A stretch of 64,000 nt of DNA from Rhodococcus sp. X156 (lineage in GTDB: Bacteria; Actinomycetota; Actinomycetes; Mycobacteriales; Mycobacteriaceae): the NCBI RefSeq assembly GCF_004006015.1, contig NZ_CP034766.1, positions 2,017,001 to 2,081,000 of the forward strand, in the 5' to 3' direction. The translations under genes were made by a program, and so were the position numbers. The notes under the pieces were generated by a model, which worked only from the letters and a program-made list of their open reading frames with translations, had not been told where the DNA came from and made no database searches. Positions within the stretch are counted from its first letter, which is position 1, and every line of letters begins with the position of its first letter. Shown here one piece after another: positions 46,917-55,785 of the stretch.

Positions 46917-47482
46917 CGAGCGCCTGCCTTTCGTGCCTGGGCCAGTCGTTCCTGGTACCGGCGCTGCTGCTCGGCCGCCGCCTGCTCGGCAGCAGCCAAC
47001 CGGGCCATCATCGGTGCTCGCCAGCAGTGGCAGATGGCCAGGGCGAGCGCGTCGGCGGCGTCGGCGGGCGCGGGCTTGACGTTGAGGCCCAGCAGCTTGG
47101 TCACCATCGTGGTCACCTGCGCCTTGCCCGCCGTGCCGCTGCCGGTGACGGCGGCCTTGACCTCGCTGGGGGTGTGGAAGCTGACCGGGATGCCGCGCCG
47201 CGCCGCCGAGAGGGCCACCACTCCGCCGGCCTGCGCGGTGCCCATGGCCGTGCGCACGTTGTGCTGGCTGAACACCCGCTCCACCGCGACGACGTCGGGT
47301 GAGTGCACGTCCAGCCAGTGCTCGGCCGCCTGGGAGATGAGCAGCAGCCGCTGGGCCAGGTCGAGGTCTGCAGGGGTGCGGACCACGTCCACGTCCAGCG
47401 CGAACACCTCGCGGCCACGGCCACCCTCCACCACGCCGAAGCCGCAGCGGGTCAGGCCGGGGTCGACACCGAGCACGCGCAC
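46913..47482 (-). CDS. ruvC: Holliday junction resolvase RuvC
   Basis: A 189-residue endonuclease that cuts Holliday junctions. [16 protein letters not shown] holds the first catalytic aspartate, [20 protein letters not shown] the glutamate and loop, and [13 protein letters not shown] the last acidic pair. The GTG at 47482 has AAGGGG 8 bases upstream and yields the usual N-terminus. The C-terminal 30 residues are a Gln/Ala/Arg-rich extension. A LexA box lies 41-56 bases upstream. Confidence 0.96.
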   Translation of the reverse strand: MRVLGVDPGLTRCGFGVVEGGRGREVFALDVDVVRTPADLDLAQRLLLISQAAEHWLDVHSPDVVAVERVFSQHNVRTAMGTAQAGGVVALSAARRGIPVSFHTPSEVKAAVTGSGTAGKAQVTTMVTKLLGLNVKPAPADAADALALAICHCWRAPMMARLAAAEQAAAEQQRRYQERLAQARKAGAR

Positions 47483-47522
47483 TGGCTCATCCCCTTTGCT
47501 CCTGGTCAGCGCCCGCTCCGGT

Positions 47523-47538
47523 GCGAACAGACGTTCGA
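47523..47538 (-). promoter_or_regulatory. LexA (SOS) box of ruvCAB
   Basis: GCGAAC-AGAC-GTTCGA matches the actinobacterial LexA box TCGAAC-N4-GTTCGA except for the first base. It is placed 41 bases upstream of the ruvC start, where it would repress the ruvCAB operon until DNA damage. Confidence 0.75.
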
Positions 47539-47656
47539 ACTCTAGTGGGCGCGGTGCGGTGCACCGAGCAGCGACACGCTCGGCAGTGCGGCCCGAAGTC
47601 GTCCGGCCCTGAGATAGGTTCGAACCGGAATAGTCCGGCACGAACACTGGAGCCGC

Positions 47657-48484
47657 ATGTCCCTGGTCGAGCTCGAGCGTCCCGCAGCCGGCCTGGCCGT
47701 GGTGACGCTGAACCGGCCGGAGCGACTCAACGCCCTGAGCTTCGCCCTGGCGGAAGAGCTGCACGCCACGCTCGCCCTGCTGGAGCAGGACAACGAGGCT
47801 CGGGTGGTGGTGCTCACCGGCGCCGGTCGAGGCTTCTGCGCCGGGCTCGACCTCAAGGACGAGACGCAGCGCTCCCCCACCGCCGCCGGGCTGAGCGGAC
47901 CAGCGGCCGGGATGCGCTCCCAGGAGTACCTCGCCTCGCTGGTGCCCCGCCTGCAGCGGCTGCCGCAGACGGTGATCGCCGCGGTCAACGGCCCTGCCTT
48001 CGGTGGTGGACTGGCGCTCGCCGCCGCCTGCGACCTGCGGATCGCGGCGGCATCGGCCACCTTCGGCGTGCAGTTCATCAAGATCGGCGTGTCCGGGTGC
48101 GACATCGGCATCAGCTACACGCTGCCGCGGCTGGTCGGGCTCTCCCGCGCCACCGAGCTGATCACCACCGCTCGCACGTTCGACGCCGAGGAGGCGGTGC
48201 GCATCGGCCTGCTCACCCAGGTGGTGCCGGACGCGCAGCTGCTCGTCGCGGCACGCGAGCTGGCGGCCACCCTGCTGGCGCACAGCCCCTTCGCGCTGGC
48301 GATGACCAAGCAGGTGCTCACCGCGAACGCCGCGGCCACCAGCGTGGACGCAGCCATCGCGCTGGAGAACCGCACCCAGATCCTGGCGGGCAGCAGCAGC
48401 GACTTCCGCGAGGCCAGCGCGGCCTTCCGGGAGAAGCGCCCACCGCGGTGGGCATCACCGTCCCCCTCCACAGGAGAGTCATGA
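47657..48484 (+). CDS. Enoyl-CoA hydratase/isomerase family protein
   Basis: A 275-residue crotonase-fold protein. The oxyanion-hole segments are [14 protein letters not shown] and [20 protein letters not shown]. The first catalytic glutamate position of hydratases is G in the GGGLALA segment, and the second region reads [19 protein letters not shown], where hydratases have a glutamate; so the reaction may be isomerisation or another crotonase reaction. It is divergent from ruvC. A perfect palindrome GGTTCGAACC (47617-47626) lies 31 bases before the ATG and could be an operator. Its ATG (47657) follows GGAG by 5 bases, and it is coupled to the next SDR (ATGA). Confidence 0.88.
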   Translation: MSLVELERPAAGLAVVTLNRPERLNALSFALAEELHATLALLEQDNEARVVVLTGAGRGFCAGLDLKDETQRSPTAAGLSGPAAGMRSQEYLASLVPRLQRLPQTVIAAVNGPAFGGGLALAAACDLRIAAASATFGVQFIKIGVSGCDIGISYTLPRLVGLSRATELITTARTFDAEEAVRIGLLTQVVPDAQLLVAARELAATLLAHSPFALAMTKQVLTANAAATSVDAAIALENRTQILAGSSSDFREASAAFREKRPPRWASPSPSTGES

Positions 48485-49251
48485 ACCACGACCAGCTCAA
48501 CCGGCTCTTCGACCTGGCTGGGCGCACCGCCATCGTCACCGGCGGCACCCGCGGCATCGGGCTGGCCATCGCCGAGGCCTACACCTGCGCCGGCGCGAAC
48601 GTGGTGGTGGCCAGCCGCAAGGCCGAGGCCACCAAGGCCACGGCCCAGCACCTGCAGAGCCTGGGCGGCAACGCCATCGGGGTGCCTACCCACGCCGGCG
48701 ACCTGGACGCGCTGGCGACGCTGGTGCAGCGCACCGTGGCCGAGTTCGGCGGGGTGGACATCGTGGTGAACGGCGCGGCCAACCCGGTGACCCAGCCGCT
48801 GGGGCAGATGACACCGCAGGCGTGGGCCAAGTCGCAGGACGTCAACGTCCGCGGCCCGCTGTTCCTGGTGCAGGAGGCGCTGCCGCACCTGACGGCGAGC
48901 AGCCACGCCGCGGTGCTGAACATCATCTCGGTCGGCGCGTTCATGTTCGCGCCCAAGGTCGCCATGTACGCCGCGGGCAAGGCGGCCCTGATGTCGCTCA
49001 CCCGGTCGATGGCCGCCGAGTACGCGTCACGGGGCATCCGGGTGAACGCCCTGGCGCCCGGATCGGTGGACACCGACATGGTGCGCAACAACACCCCGGA
49101 GGCCGTCGAGGCCATGCGGGTGGGGTCGTTCCAGCAGCGGCTGGCCACGCCGGAGGAGATGGTGGGGCCGGCACTGCTGCTCACCTCCGACGCCGGCAGC
49201 TACGTCACCGGACAGGTGCTGATCGCCGACGGCGGGATGGTGGCGCACTAG
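48481..49251 (+). CDS. Short-chain dehydrogenase/reductase
   Basis: A 256-residue classical SDR: VTGGTRGIGLAIA at the N-terminus, NGAANP in place of NNAG, S (IISVGAFMF) and catalytic YAAGKAA, and C-terminal LIADGGMVAH. NAD(P)-dependent oxidation of a hydroxyacyl-CoA is probable given its coupling to the crotonase gene (4-base ATGA overlap, AGGAG before the start). The start overlaps the C-terminal codons of the crotonase gene. Confidence 0.9.
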   Translation: MNHDQLNRLFDLAGRTAIVTGGTRGIGLAIAEAYTCAGANVVVASRKAEATKATAQHLQSLGGNAIGVPTHAGDLDALATLVQRTVAEFGGVDIVVNGAANPVTQPLGQMTPQAWAKSQDVNVRGPLFLVQEALPHLTASSHAAVLNIISVGAFMFAPKVAMYAAGKAALMSLTRSMAAEYASRGIRVNALAPGSVDTDMVRNNTPEAVEAMRVGSFQQRLATPEEMVGPALLLTSDAGSYVTGQVLIADGGMVAH

Positions 49252-49316
49252 CCCGTGGTCACCAAGACGAGCACGACCCCCGCAACACCCACCGCACAGA
49301 TCGCCCCGCCGCAGTG

Positions 49317-50000
49317 ATGCGCCTGCTGGGGCGCCTGGCGACGCGACGGGCCACTCCGATCGCCGTGCAGGTGCTGCTGAGCTGCCTGGCCGGCGGAGTC
49401 CTGGTGCACGCCTGGTGGTGGGGCACCCCACCGGTCTGGTTGCTGGCGCTCGCGCTGGCCGGCACCCTCGGACAGCTCGTCGTCGCTGTCGTGGCAGCGT
49501 GCCGCTGGGTTCTCTCGCACACCATGGACCTGTGGTGGGCCAGGGTGATGGGGCTGGTGCTGGGGATCTGGATCTGCGCGGCGGTCGCCGTCGCCGTCCT
49601 GGCCGCCGAGCTGGTCGACGCCTGGTGGGCGGTTCTCGTCGGAGGTGTGCTGGCGGGGCTGTTGCTCACCGCCTGGCTGCAGCTCACCGCCCCCGTGCAG
49701 CTCAGCGACGTCGCGAGGGGTGACATCTGGTGGGCGCAGGTTCCCCTCGAGGAGGAGGGGCGGTCCCCGCACCGGCCCGTGCTGGTGGTGGAGGTCAAGC
49801 CCCGCACCGTTGACGTCCGCATGTTCACCAGCCAGGACAAGTCGGGCCATCCCAGCTACGTCCAGACCCCGCGCCTGGTGTTCTCGCCGGAACCCGCGCA
49901 CTCCTACCTGCGCACCGACCGCATGATCGAGCTCGGCCCTGCTGACCTGCGCAAGAAGGTAGGCAGGGCGCCGAGATCGCTGCGACGCGCGGCCCGCTGA
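49317..50000 (+). CDS. Membrane-anchored PemK/MazF-like protein
   Basis: A 227-residue protein. Four hydrophobic spans occupy about residues 12-33, 37-60, 74-96 and 99-121. The C-terminal region (about 128-227) resembles the PemK/MazF toxin fold: VARGDIWWAQVPLEEEGRSP with RPVLVVEVKPR, then LRTDRMIELGPADLRKKVG. In true toxins the RGDIWW strand and the arginine/serine-rich loop form the RNase site; the conserved serine/threonine after the RPVLVV strand is not obvious, so activity is uncertain. No antitoxin-like gene precedes it. The ATG at 49317 (GTG 49314 alternative) follows the SDR stop by 65 bases. Its last 97 bases overlap, tail to tail, the membrane-protein gene on the other strand. Confidence 0.75.
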   Translation: MRLLGRLATRRATPIAVQVLLSCLAGGVLVHAWWWGTPPVWLLALALAGTLGQLVVAVVAACRWVLSHTMDLWWARVMGLVLGIWICAAVAVAVLAAELVDAWWAVLVGGVLAGLLLTAWLQLTAPVQLSDVARGDIWWAQVPLEEEGRSPHRPVLVVEVKPRTVDVRMFTSQDKSGHPSYVQTPRLVFSPEPAHSYLRTDRMIELGPADLRKKVGRAPRSLRRAAR

Positions 50001-50464
50001 CGAGGAGCTCGGCTGCCGCGGCCGGCAGCTGGCGGGCGGCGGAACCGACGCACCCGCACCACCAGCAGGTACGTGGCCGCGAGCACCGGCAGCACCAGCA
50101 GGTCGGTGGCGTCGCGCACCACGACGATCGGCGGCCCCCCGCCGCGCAGCCACCCGACCGCCACCTCGTAGCAGTCGCCCACCGCGGGCACCGTCTTGAC
50201 CGCGGCGAACCCCGTTCCCGTCACCGCCACCGCCCACGCCGTGCGGCCGGGGCCCGACGCCCATCCCGGGCGTCGCGCCACGACCAGCAACCCCTCGGTC
50301 AGCGCGAGCAGCAGCAGCGGCAGGAAGAACACCCCGGCCACGTCGGAGAGCTTGCCGGTGACCGTGCTGCCGTGCGCCCCCTTGAGGTGGTGGTCGTTGA
50401 CCACCAGCACGACGACCGCCCCCACGGCCGCCGGGTGCAGCAGCAGGTCACCGGGGTGCCTCAC
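49904..50464 (-). CDS. Uncharacterised polytopic membrane protein
   Basis: A 186-residue protein with about four hydrophobic spans (around 8-23, 41-64, 73-92 and 118-140) and a long basic C-terminal tail rich in arginine. A short conserved-looking signature GKLSDVAGVFFLPLLLL lies in the second span; similar 'GKLSD' membrane proteins of unknown function occur in other phyla, as far as I recall. The GTG at 50464 overlaps the stop of the secreted-protein gene by 4 bases, so both are one operon. The C-terminal 32 codons overlap the end of the PemK-like gene, an unusually long convergent overlap. Confidence 0.65.
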   Translation of the reverse strand: MRHPGDLLLHPAAVGAVVVLVVNDHHLKGAHGSTVTGKLSDVAGVFFLPLLLLALTEGLLVVARRPGWASGPGRTAWAVAVTGTGFAAVKTVPAVGDCYEVAVGWLRGGGPPIVVVRDATDLLVLPVLAATYLLVVRVRRFRRPPAAGRGSRAPRQRAARRSDLGALPTFLRRSAGPSSIMRSVRR

Positions 50465-50994
50465 GACAGCGTGATGGTCGCCGAGCCGGAGCTGAGCAGG
50501 TCGCACTTGAACTGCAGCCGCAGGCCGGTCGAGGTCGCGGGCACCTCGTAGGCCAGGGTGCCGCGCTTGGCGGCGCCGGGAGCCAGCTCGCCGTCCAGGC
50601 CGGCGGTGCTCTCGTCGGTGATCGTGAGGTTGAAGGACTTGTTCTGGCTGTCCTGCAGCTCGAAGCACATGATCGACGACACCGTCGCCGGCTTGGTGGA
50701 CTGGTTGCGCACCTCGGTGTCCACCGTCAGCAACCGGTTGCCCGGCTTGGCCTGCAGGAACTGGTTGCTGCTGGTGTACGGGTCGGTCACGGCGTGCACC
50801 GTGGTCCGCCAGTCCCCCAGCTCGACCACGTCGCCGACCCTGAACTCCTGGGCCGCGGCCGGGGCTTCGCCGCCGCCGCCGTCGACCTTCGTAGCCTGGT
50901 TGGTCTCCCCGGACGCGGTGGTGGCGACCACGCCGCCGATCAGCGCAGTCACCGCCAGGACGTTCCTCAGGTTCTTCTTCGTGAGCGTGTTCAT
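50461..50994 (-). CDS. Secreted DUF4352-like immunoglobulin-fold protein
   Basis: A 177-residue exported protein. A signal peptide (about residues 1-30, NVLAVTALIGGVVATTASG) precedes a Gly/Ala-rich linker and a beta-rich domain with FRVGDVVELGDWRTTVHAVT, NRLLTVDTEVRNQSTKPATV and a late cysteine pair (MCFEL, FKCDLL). This pattern matches DUF4352, an extracytoplasmic domain of unknown function often found in lipoproteins. The ATG at 50994 has GGAGGG 9 bases upstream. It is coupled to the membrane-protein gene and divergent from the sensor kinase gene. Confidence 0.78.
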   Translation of the reverse strand: MNTLTKKNLRNVLAVTALIGGVVATTASGETNQATKVDGGGGEAPAAAQEFRVGDVVELGDWRTTVHAVTDPYTSSNQFLQAKPGNRLLTVDTEVRNQSTKPATVSSIMCFELQDSQNKSFNLTITDESTAGLDGELAPGAAKRGTLAYEVPATSTGLRLQFKCDLLSSGSATITLS

Positions 50995-51141
50995 CGTGGG
51001 TGTCCCTCCTCGAGTGCCGCTGACGTTGCGGTACCCGAAGTCAACGGCGCCAACGCCATCCGTCGCCTCGGCCATCGGTAGGTCTGGCCTCCTCCTTTCG
51101 GTCGGGGTACCGGCGCCGGTCCTCCTCCTGGTGGATGGGCA

Positions 51142-52458
51142 GTGTCAGTGCCAGTGCGTAGCGTCGCCTCTGTGCAGCGGACGGGGTGGCAGCAGGACCA
51201 GGGGCAACCGGGGTGGGCGCACGCCGGCGAGGGGCAACAAGGGTGGGCGAAGCCAGCCCGCACGAGCACCCTGCGGCGGCGGGCCTGGACCACTGCCGCC
51301 GTCACGATGTGCGTGCTCACCACCATCTCGACGATGGCGTTCTCCGACGAGTCCGGGGTGGCTCCGACCTGGAGCTGGGTGCTCGGCGGGGTGGTCAACC
51401 TGGCCGCCGCTGCCGCTCTGGTGTGGCGCCACCAACACCCGTGGTGGGTGCTCGGCCTCGCGGTGGCCGCGCCGCTGTTCCTCTCCACCGACGCCACGGC
51501 CGCCCTGGTGGCCCTGGTGGCGGTGTCCCGGGTGGCGCAGGTGCGCCAGCTGGTGGCCGCCGCCGCGGTGGTGCTCGTGGCCTGCGGAGTCTCGCTGACC
51601 TACGACGCCTACCGGCTGCGCGAGTACTCGGTGCTCACCATGGGCACGCCCAAGGCGGAGGACGGCAGCGCCGTGCAGCAGTACGACGTGGCCCTGTGGA
51701 TCCCCTGGGTGGTGGCGCTCGGGCTGGTCGCGGCCACGGTGGTGCTGGGCCAGCTGCTGCGCACCCGCACCGCGCTGAGCACCGCCGAGCACACCCGGGA
51801 CCGGGCCACGGCGCAGCAGGAGGTGCTGCGCGACGAGGTGGTGCGCGCCGAGGAGCGCACCCGCATCGCCAGGGACATGCACGACACCCTGGCCGCCAGC
51901 CTCAGCCGCATCTCGCTGTTCGCCGGCGGCCTGCAGGTCAACGGCGCGGGCAACCCGGAGAAGGTGGCCAACACCGCGGCCCTGATCCGCACCACCGCCC
52001 ACGAGGCGCTGGACGACCTCAAGCAGATCATCGGCGTGCTCCGCGGCAACGGCCGCAGCGGCGGGCACCAGCAGCAGGGCATCGACGCGATCTCCGCGCT
52101 GGTGCAGTCGGCCAGGGCAGCCGGGGTGCACGCCGTGCTCATCACCGACCTCGCCCCCGGCGACCTGGGCACCCTGGCCAGCCAGGTGGCCTACCGGGTG
52201 GTGCAGGAGTCGCTGACCAACGTGCAGAAGTACGCGGCCGACCAGACGGTGCACGTGTCCGTGGTCGGCAGCGAGCACGCCGGCATCCGGGTGGTGCTGC
52301 GCAACCGGTTGAGCGAGGCAGCGTCGAGCTTCACGCCCGGCTCGGGCAGCGGGCTGCGGGGCCTGGCCGAGCAGGCTCACCAGGTCGGCGGAACCTTCAG
52401 CGCCGCAAGCCAGCACGGGGAGTTCCTGGTGGAGTGCTGGCTCCCCTGGTCGGCCTGA
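51142..52458 (+). CDS. NarL-type sensor histidine kinase
   Basis: A 438-residue kinase with a Gln/Gly/Trp-rich cytoplasmic N-terminus, about five membrane spans (residues 50-205), and a HisKA_3 dimerisation helix EERTRIARDMHDTLAASLSR with the phosphorylated H247. The HATPase_c domain (about 330-438) has VVQESLTNVQKYA (N box) and GSGSGLRGLAEQA (G box). The GTG at 51142 is the most upstream start; GTG codons at 51148 and 51154 are possible. It most likely signals to the response regulator 48 bases downstream. The N-terminal segment contains two GGGGCAAC-type DNA repeats encoding QPGWAH and QQGWAK. Confidence 0.92.
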   Translation: MSVPVRSVASVQRTGWQQDQGQPGWAHAGEGQQGWAKPARTSTLRRRAWTTAAVTMCVLTTISTMAFSDESGVAPTWSWVLGGVVNLAAAAALVWRHQHPWWVLGLAVAAPLFLSTDATAALVALVAVSRVAQVRQLVAAAAVVLVACGVSLTYDAYRLREYSVLTMGTPKAEDGSAVQQYDVALWIPWVVALGLVAATVVLGQLLRTRTALSTAEHTRDRATAQQEVLRDEVVRAEERTRIARDMHDTLAASLSRISLFAGGLQVNGAGNPEKVANTAALIRTTAHEALDDLKQIIGVLRGNGRSGGHQQQGIDAISALVQSARAAGVHAVLITDLAPGDLGTLASQVAYRVVQESLTNVQKYAADQTVHVSVVGSEHAGIRVVLRNRLSEAASSFTPGSGSGLRGLAEQAHQVGGTFSAASQHGEFLVECWLPWSA

Positions 52459-52506
52459 GCACCCCGGCTGCCCTTGTCGGTGGCCCGGGGCATACTCGGT
52501 GCCGCC

Positions 52507-53163
52507 ATGACCACTCCCCCGCGCCTCACGGTCCTCATCGCCGACGACGACCGCTACAACCGTCGCGGCATCAGCGAGATCTTCGCCGCCACCGACGACA
52601 TCGTGGTGGTCGGCGAGATCGAGGACGGTGACCAGGCGGTCGACGCGGTCACCCGGTTGCGCCCGCACGTGGTGCTGATGGACCTGAAGATGCGCCGGAC
52701 AGGTGGTCTGGACGCCACCCGGGAGCTGATGCGGCTGCCCGCCCCGCCCAAGGTGGTGGCGATGACCGCGCTGGACGTGGACGACCTGGTGGTGCAGGCG
52801 ATGGCCGCCGGCGCGCACAGCTTCCTCAGCAAGGACGAGCCGCCGGAGATGTTCCAGCTCGCGGTGCGGGTCGCCGCGGCCGGCAACATGGTGTTCAGCC
52901 CGGAGTCGCTGCAGCGCATCATCGCCGCCGGTGGTGGGGGCTCGCAGCTGCCGCCCACCACTGACCTGGCCGTGCTGACCGATCGAGAGCGCGACGTGCT
53001 GGCGGCGCTGGCCGTCGGTGACTCCAACTCCGACATCGCCCGACGGCTCTACCTGGGCGAGACCACGGTGAAGAGCCACGTCTCGGCGGTGCTGGCCAAG
53101 CTGGGCGTGTCCAACCGGGTGGGTGCGGCCCTGGTCGCCTTCCGGGCGGGCCTGGTCAGCTGA
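52507..53163 (+). CDS. NarL/FixJ-type response regulator
   Basis: A 218-residue regulator. The receiver domain has the acidic pocket ADDD (residues 12-15), phospho-acceptor D59 (VVLMDLKMRR) and K109 (FLSKDE). The LuxR-type helix-turn-helix is LTDRERDVLAALAVGDSNSD plus LYLGETTVKSHVSAVLAKLG. It is the partner of the upstream kinase. The ATG at 52507 fits the family start. Its stop codon TGA is embedded in the probable CTG start of the next gene, so the downstream winged-helix protein may be translated by reinitiation. Confidence 0.94.
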   Translation: MTTPPRLTVLIADDDRYNRRGISEIFAATDDIVVVGEIEDGDQAVDAVTRLRPHVVLMDLKMRRTGGLDATRELMRLPAPPKVVAMTALDVDDLVVQAMAAGAHSFLSKDEPPEMFQLAVRVAAAGNMVFSPESLQRIIAAGGGGSQLPPTTDLAVLTDRERDVLAALAVGDSNSDIARRLYLGETTVKSHVSAVLAKLGVSNRVGAALVAFRAGLVS

Positions 53164-54260
53164 CGCCCGCGGAGCTCACCGCCGACGAGGTCCGCACGCT
53201 GCGGCTGCGAGCGCACCGGTTGTCGGGCCTGCGCTGGGGCACGGCGGTGGCGGCGGCGCGACACCTGCTGGCGGTGCAGGCGCAGAACCTGGGCGACGCC
53301 GGCTGGACGCTGGGTCTGCGCACCACCGGGCTCACCGAGCCAGCCGTGGCCGCCGCACTCGCCTCGGGTGAGCTGGTGCGCACCTGGACCATGCGCGGGA
53401 CGCTGCACCTGTGCGCGCCGGAGGACGTGCGGTGGCTCCTCGCGCTGCTGGGGCCACGGGCCTACGGCGGCCGGTCCACGCTCTGGCGCAGCTGCGGGCT
53501 GGACGAGCAGCAGCTCACCCGGGCGCGCCAGGTCGCACGCGTCGAGCTCGCGGGCGACCGGTTGGTCGCTCGGCCCGCCCTGCTGGGGGCCCTCGCCGAC
53601 GCCGGTGTCCCGACCGCTGGGCAGGCCGGCTCGCACGTGCTCCGCTACCTCGCCGAGAGCGCCACCCTGGTGCCCGGCCCGCCGAGCGGGCGCACCCCCA
53701 CCTTCGCGCTGCTCGACGACTGGGTCCCCGCTGGTCCGGCGCCCAGCCGGGAGGAGGCGTTGGCGCGGCTCGCGGTGCGCTACGTCGCCGGACACGGGCC
53801 GGCGACCGCCAAGGACCTGGCCTGGTGGAGCGGGCTGCTGCTGCGGGACTGCCAGCACGCGCTGCGCCTGGCCGGTGACGAGCTGGTCGAGGTGAGCGTG
53901 GCCGGGGAGGCCCACCACGTGAGCGCGTCCCTGCTGGACCGGCCCGCGGACCCCGCACCGCGGGTGCACCTGCTGGCGGGCTTCGACGAGTACCACATCG
54001 GCTACGCCCACCGGCGGCTCATCCTGGACGACGCCCACCGGGCCACCGTCGGCCCGGCCAAGAACGGTCTGTTCCGGTCGCCGCTGCTGGTGGACGGCAG
54101 GATCGCCGGCACCTGGAGCCGCACCCTGCGCACCCGGTCCGTGGAGATCACGGTGGACCCGTTCGGCGAGCTGCCGCCGGAACTGGCCGCGCCGCTGGCG
54201 GCGGCCCGTACCGCCCACGCGGCCTTCCTGGAGCGGGCCGAGACCGCCCCGCCCGGCTGA
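53160..54260 (+). CDS. AlkZ-like winged-helix DNA-binding protein (HTH_42 family)
   Basis: A protein of 346-366 residues of the winged-helix family that includes the interstrand-crosslink DNA glycosylase AlkZ. A QAQ motif (VQAQNLG) sits where AlkZ carries its catalytic Q-x-Q; late segments include FDEYHIGYAHR and DGRIAGTWSR. No ATG or GTG starts the frame early enough. The first canonical start is TTG at 53220, but in-frame, family-like sequence (LTPAELTADEVRTLRLRAHR) extends to a CTG at 53160 that overlaps the upstream TGA as CTGA. With the CTG start the QAQ lies at 40-42, close to AlkZ's 37-39. I report the longer form; 53220 is the alternative. It may repair alkylated DNA (inferred). Confidence 0.8.
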   Translation: MTPAELTADEVRTLRLRAHRLSGLRWGTAVAAARHLLAVQAQNLGDAGWTLGLRTTGLTEPAVAAALASGELVRTWTMRGTLHLCAPEDVRWLLALLGPRAYGGRSTLWRSCGLDEQQLTRARQVARVELAGDRLVARPALLGALADAGVPTAGQAGSHVLRYLAESATLVPGPPSGRTPTFALLDDWVPAGPAPSREEALARLAVRYVAGHGPATAKDLAWWSGLLLRDCQHALRLAGDELVEVSVAGEAHHVSASLLDRPADPAPRVHLLAGFDEYHIGYAHRRLILDDAHRATVGPAKNGLFRSPLLVDGRIAGTWSRTLRTRSVEITVDPFGELPPELAAPLAAARTAHAAFLERAETAPPG

Positions 54261-54269
54261 GCCCGGGGC

Positions 54270-55028
54270 TCAGTCCTCCTGGTCCAGCTCGGCCATGACC
54301 TCGTCGGTCAGCTCGACGTTGGAGAAGACGTTCTGCACGTCGTCGGAGTCCTCCAGGGCGTCCACCAGCTTGAAGATCTTGCGGGCGCCGTCGGCGTCCA
54401 CGGCCACGCTCATCGAGGGCTGGAAGCTCGCCTCGGCGGAGTCGTAGTCGATGCCGGCGTCCTGCAGCGCAGTGCGCACGGCCACCAGGTCGGTGGGCTC
54501 GCTGACCACCTCGAACTTCTCGCCGAGGTCGTTGACCTCCTCGGCGCCGGCGTCCAGCACCGCCATGAGCAGGTCGTCCTCGTTCAGCTCGCCCTTGTCC
54601 AGCTGCACCACACCCTTGCGGCTGAACAGGTACGCCACCGAGCCAGGGTCGGCCAGCGTGCCGCCGTTGCGGCTCATCGCGGTGCGGACCTCGCCGGCAG
54701 CACGGTTGCGGTTGTCGGTGAGGCACTCCACCAGCAGGGCAACGCCGTTGGGGCCGTAGCCCTCGTACATGATCGTCTGGTAGTCGGCGCCGCCGGACTC
54801 CTCACCGGCGCCACGCTTGCGCGCGCGCTCGATGTTGTCGTTGGGCACCGACGTCTTCTTGGCCTTCTGGATGGCGTCGTAGAGCGTGGGGTTGCCGTCC
54901 GGGTCACCGCCACCGGTGCGGGCCGCCACCTCGATGTTCTTGACCAGCTTGGCGAAGGCCTTGCCGCGACGGGCGTCGATCACGGCCTTCTTGTGCTTGG
55001 TGGTAGCCCATTTGGAGTGACCGCTCAT
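54270..55028 (-). CDS. YebC/PmpR-family protein
   Basis: A 252-residue YebC/TACO1-family protein: [20 protein letters not shown] at the N-terminus, then RKRGAGEE..., [19 protein letters not shown] and [19 protein letters not shown]. Members are described as transcription regulators or as factors that help ribosomes pass proline stretches; which applies here is not known. The ATG at 55028 gives the family start. It is convergent with the AlkZ-like gene, 9 bases away, and precedes pdxT by 114 bases in the same direction as in mycobacteria. Confidence 0.95.
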   Translation of the reverse strand: MSGHSKWATTKHKKAVIDARRGKAFAKLVKNIEVAARTGGGDPDGNPTLYDAIQKAKKTSVPNDNIERARKRGAGEESGGADYQTIMYEGYGPNGVALLVECLTDNRNRAAGEVRTAMSRNGGTLADPGSVAYLFSRKGVVQLDKGELNEDDLLMAVLDAGAEEVNDLGEKFEVVSEPTDLVAVRTALQDAGIDYDSAEASFQPSMSVAVDADGARKIFKLVDALEDSDDVQNVFSNVELTDEVMAELDQED

Positions 55029-55142
55029 CGGTGCGCGAACCTTCCCCACTCTTCGGTGCAGCGTGTGCTTGCTTCAGTCCAGTCAACCGATCCTAGCGGG
55101 GCGTGCACCCCCGGCGCCGTCCCCGCGGGGGCTGTCCCACCC

Positions 55143-55766
55143 TCAGGCACGCGCGACGATCATCTGCACGAAGTGCTGGTGCACCCGGTGGTCGCCGGTC
55201 ACCTCGGGGTGGAACGACGTGGCCAGCACGTTTCCCTGCCGCACCGCCACCACCCGGTCCACCGCCTCGGGCTCGGCCTCCGGGCTCGGCGGCACCGAGG
55301 CCAGCACCGTGACTCCGTCGCCGGTGCGCTCCACCCACGGGGCGCGGATGAACACCGCCCGCACCGGACCGTCGTCGATGCCGTCCACCGTCAGGTCGGT
55401 CTCGAAGGAGTGCACCTGCCGGCCGAAGGCGTTGCGCCGCACGGTGATGTCCAACCCGCCGAGCTGCACGGCGTCGGCGCGGGTGTCCAGCACCTCCGAG
55501 GCGAGCAGGATCATGCCGGCGCACGAGCCGTAGGCGGGCATGCCCTGGGCCAGGCGCTCGCGGATGGGCTCGAGCAGGTCGAACACCTGCAGCAGGCGGC
55601 TCATGGTGGTGGACTCCCCGCCGGGGATCACCAGAGCCTGGACACCGGCCAGCTCAGACTCACGACGGATCGTCACGGGGTCGGCGCCGGCGGACTCCAG
55701 CGCCGCGAGGTGCTCTCGCACGTCTCCCTGCAGGGCCAGCACACCGACGGAGGGGCGCACGTTCAC
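55143..55766 (-). CDS. pdxT: Pyridoxal 5'-phosphate synthase glutaminase subunit
   Basis: A 207-residue class I glutaminase that supplies ammonia to PdxS for vitamin B6 synthesis. GGESTT is at 49-54, nucleophile C82 in [11 protein letters not shown], and the His-Glu pair is in [13 protein letters not shown]. The GTG at 55766 is the first possible start; there is no ribosome site but a TACGAT -10-like box ends 10 bases upstream, so the message is probably leaderless. Unlike in most actinobacteria, pdxS is not adjacent: it lies 4.1 kb away at 59913-60836. Confidence 0.95.
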   Translation of the reverse strand: MNVRPSVGVLALQGDVREHLAALESAGADPVTIRRESELAGVQALVIPGGESTTMSRLLQVFDLLEPIRERLAQGMPAYGSCAGMILLASEVLDTRADAVQLGGLDITVRRNAFGRQVHSFETDLTVDGIDDGPVRAVFIRAPWVERTGDGVTVLASVPPSPEAEPEAVDRVVAVRQGNVLATSFHPEVTGDHRVHQHFVQMIVARA

Positions 55767-55785
55767 GGGCCATATCGTAGAGAGC
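55767..55785. promoter_or_regulatory. 19-base divergent leaderless promoter between pdxT and the kinase-like gene
   Basis: The two start codons are only 19 bases apart and neither has a Shine-Dalgarno site. The shared TATCGTA (55773-55779) reads TATCGT rightward and TACGAT leftward, both acceptable -10 boxes about 7-10 bases from their start codons. Both genes would start transcription at or next to their start codons, so their promoters overlap completely. Confidence 0.5.

Noticed and set aside
49904-50000. The long tail-to-tail overlap as a sign that one of the two genes is false.
   Set aside because: Both frames encode sensible domains (PemK-like end; continuous frame coupled by GTGA to an upstream secreted-protein gene). 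The membrane-protein call is kept at lower confidence rather than removed.
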